DNA of 64,000 nt from Lachnospiraceae bacterium. Lineage in GTDB: Bacteria > Bacillota > Clostridia > Lachnospirales > Lachnospiraceae. The notes under the pieces were generated by a model, which was not told the origin of the DNA, searched no databases, and saw only the letters and a program-made list of their open reading frames with translations. The stretch is taken from assembly GCA_017518185.1 (NCBI GenBank), contig JAFWWB010000004.1, forward strand, positions 176,916 through 240,915, in the 5' to 3' direction. The translations under genes were made by a program, and so were the position numbers. This document shows, one piece after another, positions 59,936-64,000 of this stretch; the first letter of the stretch is position 1, and each line of letters opens with the position of its first letter.

Positions 59936-61227
59936 GCATCAGGATAGATAAGATGGGGCCGGTAAGGGAGCGAATAACCGTTTCCGTGCCCGGCTCCAAA
60001 TCAGTGACAAACAGGGCTCTTCTCCTGGCGGCAATGGCCGGAGGAAAGAGCTGTATCCGAGGCTGCCTTGAGAGCGACGATTCAAGGCATTTCATAGAGT
60101 GCCTGAAGACTCTGGGCTTTGGGCTTAAGGAAAGGGCAGCCGAGGCCGGAAATATCGACATAGAGATAAGCGGGACAGGCGGTGATATACCGGAAAAGAG
60201 AGCAGCGATCGATGTGGGTTCCGCAGGGACTGCGGCGCGTTTTCTCACGGCTATGCTGGCGCTGTCGGAGGGCGAATGGGAGGTGCGCTCTTCAGAGCAG
60301 ATGAAGAGAAGGCCCATGCAGCCGCTGATAAAAAGCCTCAGGGAGGCCGGCGCGGAAGTGCGCTGCCTTGAAGAGGAAGGCTGTTTTCCCATGGTGATAA
60401 AGGGCAATGCCGCTGCGGCAGGGCCTTTTTGCGTAAATATAGACGAAAGCTCACAGTTCCTGAGCGCGCTCATGATCGCGGCCGGAGCGAAGGACAGGGA
60501 GATACTGATAAAGGCCGAGGGCAGCCATGGGCTGAAATACGTAGACATGACTGCGGAGCTTATGAGAAAGAGCGGGGCTTCGGTTGATAAGAAGGAGAGG
60601 GAATACCACGTCCGCGGCCCTTATTCACCGGCGGATATGGATGTGGAGCCTGATGCTTCGGCGGCAGCCTACTTTTACGCTCTGGCGGCAGTAAGCGGTG
60701 GGGAGTTCCTGGTAAGGGGGATGAGCCGTGGTCTTATGCAGGGAGATGTGGCCTTTACCGGGATACTGGAAAAGATGGGCTGCACGGTAACGCAGCATCC
60801 GGAAGGCCTTGCGGTAAAAGGCCCCGAAGGCGGGAAGCTGAAAGGCGGTCTTACCGCTGATATGTCGGAAATGTCCGATCAGGCCCTGACGCTGGCGGCC
60901 ATAGCGCCCTTTGCTGACGGACCCGTTGCCATCGAAGGCATAGGGCATATCCGGAAGCAGGAGAGCGACCGTATAAATTCCATGGCGGTGAACCTTAAGG
61001 CCATGGGAATAAAATATGATGAACGGCCGGACGGCATCACGGTCTATCCGGGTGAACCGGCAGGCTGTGAGATAAAGAGCTTCGGCGACCACCGGGTGGC
61101 CATGGCCTTTGCAGTGACCGCGCTGAAAGCCGGCGGGATGAGCATCGACGATCCCGGCTGCTGTGCCAAAACATTTCCGGGGTTTTTTGAAATAATTAAC
61201 AATTTACTACTAGGAGGAACACAATGA
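59932..61227 (+). CDS. aroA: 3-phosphoshikimate 1-carboxyvinyltransferase (EPSP synthase)
   Basis: EPSP synthase (EC 2.5.1.19) of the shikimate pathway. The 431-residue protein has VPGSKSVTNRALLLAAMAGG near residue 19, the DVGSAGTAARFLTAML block near 93 and KQESDRINSMAVNLKAMG near 343. The start TTG overlaps the ACT stop (TTGA); the nearest AGGAGG is about 15 bases away, so coupling is likely. The cyclophilin gene overlaps its stop by four bases. Its place behind aryl-acid genes groups synthesis and breakdown of aromatics in one transcript. Confidence 0.94.
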   Translation: MSIRIDKMGPVRERITVSVPGSKSVTNRALLLAAMAGGKSCIRGCLESDDSRHFIECLKTLGFGLKERAAEAGNIDIEISGTGGDIPEKRAAIDVGSAGTAARFLTAMLALSEGEWEVRSSEQMKRRPMQPLIKSLREAGAEVRCLEEEGCFPMVIKGNAAAAGPFCVNIDESSQFLSALMIAAGAKDREILIKAEGSHGLKYVDMTAELMRKSGASVDKKEREYHVRGPYSPADMDVEPDASAAAYFYALAAVSGGEFLVRGMSRGLMQGDVAFTGILEKMGCTVTQHPEGLAVKGPEGGKLKGGLTADMSEMSDQALTLAAIAPFADGPVAIEGIGHIRKQESDRINSMAVNLKAMGIKYDERPDGITVYPGEPAGCEIKSFGDHRVAMAFAVTALKAGGMSIDDPGCCAKTFPGFFEIINNLLLGGTQ

Positions 61228-61979
61228 AAAAGAACGTGATAACAGCGGCCCTTGCCGCGATAATGATCGGCCTTACGGCCTGCGGGGAGACCATGATACC
61301 CGCGGATCAGGTAGAGGCAGATATAACAGCGCAGTATGAGGCCCTTCCTACCAAAGAACCGGAGCCTACAAAAGCTGCGCCCACTGAGGCCGCCGTACCC
61401 ACCAATCCCGCTGCGGAAGGCAGGGTGAGCAAGCACAGCGGCGAAGAGGTCTACGCCACCATCGATGTGGCAGACTACGGAAAGATAGTGGTAAAGCTGG
61501 AGCCGGATGAGGCTCCCATCACGGTAGATAACTTCGTGGATCTTGCGGAGAGCGGCTTTTACAACGGCCTTACCTTCCACAGGATCATGGACAGCTTTAT
61601 GATACAGGGCGGCGATCCGACGGGCACCGGCAAAGGCGGATCTTCCGAGACCATAATCGGTGAATTTGCCGATAACGGCATACCGAACAACATCACCCAT
61701 GTAAAGGGCACCATTTCCATGGGAAGGAACGGCTTCGACAATGATTCCGCCAGCAGCCAGTTCTTTATCTGCAATTCCGATTATAACGACCAGGGCATAC
61801 CCATGCCCCAGGTACTTGACGGCAGGTATGCAGCCTTCGGCAACGTGGTGGAAGGCATAGAAGTGGTGGATGCCATCACCGCCGACAAGGCGCCCCTTGA
61901 GACCGACGGCAACGGAGGCATCCCTTACGAAGACCAGCCGGTCATGAATTCGGTGACGATAACATACGGAAGTTATTGA
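61224..61979 (+). CDS. Cyclophilin-type peptidyl-prolyl isomerase lipoprotein
   Basis: A 251-residue lipoprotein: signal MKKNVITAALAAIMIGLTAC with an LTAC lipobox, a Pro/Thr/Ala/Glu linker (to about 70), and a cyclophilin domain (EC 5.2.1.8). Catalytic-type blocks are LTFHRIMDSFMIQGGDPTGT near 115 and ASSQFFICNSDYNDQG near 172. It should assist folding outside the membrane. AGGAGG precedes the ATG, which overlaps the aroA stop (ATGA). Confidence 0.93.
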   Translation: MKKNVITAALAAIMIGLTACGETMIPADQVEADITAQYEALPTKEPEPTKAAPTEAAVPTNPAAEGRVSKHSGEEVYATIDVADYGKIVVKLEPDEAPITVDNFVDLAESGFYNGLTFHRIMDSFMIQGGDPTGTGKGGSSETIIGEFADNGIPNNITHVKGTISMGRNGFDNDSASSQFFICNSDYNDQGIPMPQVLDGRYAAFGNVVEGIEVVDAITADKAPLETDGNGGIPYEDQPVMNSVTITYGSY

Positions 61980-62008
61980 TAATTTTGTTATCACGGGCAC
62001 ACACAACA

Positions 62009-62143
62009 TGTCATCCCGAGCGAAGGCTGAAAGCCGGAGTCGACGCTGACCTCGTCCGCAAAGCGGATGAGGTGCCGCCCCGGCGAGGGGTTGCGTAGCA
62101 ACAGACGGGATCCTTCGACTCGCTGCGCTCGCTCAGGATGACA
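62009..62143. repeat. 135-bp REP/MITE-like element with inverted ends
   Basis: Ends TGTCATCCCGAGCG (62009-62022) and CGCTCAGGATGACA (62130-62143) are inverted repeats with one mismatch in 14. Inside are CTCGTCCGC with GCGGATGAG, and GTTGC-GTA-GCAAC. It lies directly before the sirtuin ribosome site. Largest member of the repeat family in the window. Confidence 0.75.
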
Positions 62144-62168
62144 CAGAAAAATAAAGGAGGGCATCATC

Positions 62169-62912
62169 ATGGCAGAAGTGGACATCGCAAAGCTTCAGGA
62201 ACTGATCGACGGATCGGATAACATCGTGTTCTTCGGCGGAGCCGGGGTTTCCACCGAGAGCGGCATCAAGGATTTCCGCAGCGTGGACGGACTGTATCAC
62301 ATGAAATTCAAATATCCCCCCGAGATGATGCTCTCCCATTCTTTTTATGTAGGGCATAAGGAGGAGTTTTACGAGTTCTACAGGGACAAGCTTCTGGAGT
62401 GCACCTGCGGCAGCAATCCCGCAAAGCCCAACGCAGCCCACATCGCCCTTGCAAAGCTTGAAGAGAAGGGCAAGCTTAAAGCCGTCATCACCCAGAATAT
62501 CGACGGCCTTCACCAGGCTGCCGGAAGCAAGACCGTTTACGAGCTTCACGGAAGCGTGCTCCGCAACTACTGCGAAAAGTGCGGCAAGTTCTTTGAGGCA
62601 TCCTATATCTACAATTCAAAGGGCAATCCGAAATGCGACACCTGCGGCGGCGACATAAAGCCGGATGTAGTGCTCTATGAGGAGGGCCTTGACAATACCA
62701 CGATGATGAACGCCATAAAGGCCATAACCGAGGCCGATATGCTGATCATCGGCGGGACCAGCCTTGTGGTCTATCCGGCAGCAGGCCTCATCGACTACTA
62801 CCGCGGAAAGAAGCTGGTCCTCATAAACAGGGACGAGACCGCCCGTGATGCCGTGGCGGACTACAGCATCCACGGCAATATCGGCGAGATCTTCTCACAG
62901 CTCAATATATGA
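62169..62912 (+). CDS. cobB: Sir2-family NAD-dependent protein deacylase
   Basis: A 247-residue sirtuin. NAD-binding blocks are FFGGAGVSTESGIKDFRSVD near residue 18 and TQNIDGLHQAAGSKTVYELH (catalytic His) near 105; the zinc site is CEKCGKFFE and CDTCGGDIKP; IIGGTSLVVYPAAGL completes it. Removes acyl groups from lysines with NAD+ (EC 2.3.1.286). AAAGGAGGG precedes the ATG. The next gene overlaps its stop. Confidence 0.94.
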   Translation: MAEVDIAKLQELIDGSDNIVFFGGAGVSTESGIKDFRSVDGLYHMKFKYPPEMMLSHSFYVGHKEEFYEFYRDKLLECTCGSNPAKPNAAHIALAKLEEKGKLKAVITQNIDGLHQAAGSKTVYELHGSVLRNYCEKCGKFFEASYIYNSKGNPKCDTCGGDIKPDVVLYEEGLDNTTMMNAIKAITEADMLIIGGTSLVVYPAAGLIDYYRGKKLVLINRDETARDAVADYSIHGNIGEIFSQLNI

Positions 62913-63793
62913 TGAAGGGCTGGCTGGTCGTAAACTCCTTTGTGGAGAGCGAAAAGTTCAATGTGCTTTTCGATATGCTTGAAAAAGCTGCAAAGGCTCA
63001 GGGAGCGGAACTGGAAAGACGTGGGAACGCGGAGCTCTGGACGTGGCTTTTTAAGTGTGGCTATGAGCTTGGGACTAAGCGCCCTGACTTTGTCATATTC
63101 TGGGATAAGGATATAAAGCTGGCGCAGGAGCTGGAAAGACAGGGCCTGCGTGTTTTTAACAGCGCAAGGGCCATAGCTGAATGCGACGACAAGTCACTGA
63201 CATACCTAAGGCTTCAGCATGCGGGGATACTGCAGCCAGAGACGCTGGTATCCCCGAAAAAATTCCATGCCGACGGAAAGCTGGACGAGAGTTTTCTGAA
63301 GGCTTCGGGTGAACTGCTGGGTTATCCCTGCATAATAAAGGAATGCATGGGCTCCTTCGGACAGCAGGTGAGGCTTGCGGAAAATGAAGAACAGCTTAGA
63401 AGCTTCATCCTTGACTGCGGGGACAGGCCCTATATAATACAGCGATATATCGCGGCATCAAAGGGCCGCGACATACGCGTCCAGGTTGTGGGAGATAAGG
63501 TCGTAGCCGGGATGCTTCGGGAAAATCCCGATGATTTCCGCGCAAACATAACCAACGGCGGGACTATGCGTGACTGCACAGCAGAGATCACTCATGACCA
63601 GCGTACACTGGCGATCCGCGCCACCCGTGCCCTCGGCCTCGACTTTGCCGGAGTGGACATACTCTTCGGTGAGCACGGCGAGAGCATACTCTGCGAGGTG
63701 AATTCTAATGCCCATTTCAAAAATCTTTTCGACTGCAGCGGTATCGATACCGCAGGATTTATACTTCAGCATATTCTGAAGAGTGTCAGTTAA
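62909..63793 (+). CDS. RimK-like ATP-grasp ligase
   Basis: A 294-residue ATP-grasp protein of the RimK/LysX type: LGYPCIIKECMGSFGQQVRL near residue 143, YIIQRYIAASKGRDIRVQVV near 178 and SILCEVNSNAHFKNLF near the end, which hold ATP- and Mg-binding residues. Such enzymes add amino acids (often Glu) to proteins or small molecules; the acceptor here is unknown. Its ATG overlaps the sirtuin stop (ATGATG), so the two are probably made together. Confidence 0.9.
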   Translation: MMKGWLVVNSFVESEKFNVLFDMLEKAAKAQGAELERRGNAELWTWLFKCGYELGTKRPDFVIFWDKDIKLAQELERQGLRVFNSARAIAECDDKSLTYLRLQHAGILQPETLVSPKKFHADGKLDESFLKASGELLGYPCIIKECMGSFGQQVRLAENEEQLRSFILDCGDRPYIIQRYIAASKGRDIRVQVVGDKVVAGMLRENPDDFRANITNGGTMRDCTAEITHDQRTLAIRATRALGLDFAGVDILFGEHGESILCEVNSNAHFKNLFDCSGIDTAGFILQHILKSVS

Positions 63794-63885
63794 TATATCA
63801 AAGCTATACCCTTCGGGAGAATCTTAACATATGTCAATGCGAATAATATAAAGTAATGATATTGTTTCTTTCAGGAGGTGACATC

Positions 63886-64000
63886 ATGAAAGAAAATGAT
63901 ATCAAGAATGCCGGAAAGGCATTAACAATTACCACTGTGTTGACACTTTTTATTGCCACTTTTGAAATGGTAAATGCGCTTAGGTTCTATAAGCCGGGAA
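63886..64000 (+). CDS. Small membrane protein, 3' partial
   Basis: The ATG at 63886 has AGGAGGTGA upstream. The visible 38 residues begin MKENDIKNAGKALTITTVLT and continue as a hydrophobic stretch (LFIATFEMVNALRFY), probably one membrane helix. The frame runs off the window end. Product unknown. Confidence 0.6.
   Translation, partial: MKENDIKNAGKALTITTVLTLFIATFEMVNALRFYKPG

Noticed and set aside
1-64000. tRNA or rRNA genes
   Set aside because: I saw no cloverleaf, CCA-ending or rRNA-like stretch in the intergenic gaps, which are nearly all under 310 bases.

Overview
The window looks like chromosome from a Gram-positive, anaerobic, plant-fibre-using Clostridia, most likely a Lachnospiraceae. 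The reasons are GH115/UxuA/UxuB glucuronoxylan genes, a 57-residue clostridial 2[4Fe-4S] ferredoxin, indolepyruvate:ferredoxin oxidoreductase, a DUF1858 protein, DUF3810 and YesL (DUF624) proteins, GH25 lysozymes with clostridial cell-wall modules, and AGGAGG-type ribosome sites. Base composition looks to be near 50% GC by eye. No rRNA, tRNA, prophage, transposase or CRISPR was seen.

Layout. 1-7.4 kb: a glucuronoxylan side-chain catabolic operon (5'-truncated GH115 alpha-glucuronidase, uxuA, uxuB, sialate-type O-acetylesterase). 7.4-16.5 kb: a surface lipoprotein, hslO, a PEP/pyruvate-binding protein, nadE and a diguanylate cyclase with a LacI-type sensor. 16.6-22.7 kb: DUF362 protein, permease, NlpC/P60 hydrolase, DUF3810 protein and an HExxH lipoprotein. 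22.7-29.5 kb (minus strand): an HscC-like Hsp70, CPA1 antiporter, TrkA-like protein, YdcF protein and AAA-ATPase/nuclease, probably one operon. 29.8-33.5 kb: a 1214-residue J-like/TPR protein divergent from the Hsp70, with an unusual repeat-rich leader. 33.6-35.4 kb: ferredoxin, nth, an SCP2-like protein with a histone-like tail, and a DUF1858 protein. 35.5-40.4 kb: YesL protein, a GDSL-esterase/mannose-6-phosphate isomerase fusion, a membrane J protein and a GT2 glycosyltransferase. 40.4-49.1 kb: a cell-surface cluster (two GH25 lysozymes interleaved with rfbB, rfbA and rfbC, then an ABC-2 permease and an acyltransferase). 49.2-54.8 kb: a six-gene, largely uncharacterised membrane/zinc-ribbon cluster led by an SPFH protein. 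54.8-64 kb: rsmG, iorAB-paaK-ACT-aroA-cyclophilin, sirtuin and an ATP-grasp ligase, ending in a 3'-truncated small membrane gene.

The best candidates for an undescribed system are the SPFH cluster (49.2-54.8 kb, including a 51-codon gene) and the HscC-like/J-like/ion-transport locus, whose J protein has lost the HPD triad and has a leader with competing complementary segments. Other notable items are the esterase-isomerase fusion, the strongly acidic cytoplasmic tail on the large GH25 enzyme, divergent promoters that share their -35 bases, a 42-bp imperfect palindrome over a -35 box, and a terminator hairpin inside the rsmG coding sequence. A dispersed repeat (TGTCATCCCGAGCG type) occurs at four places, once as a 135-bp element with inverted ends.
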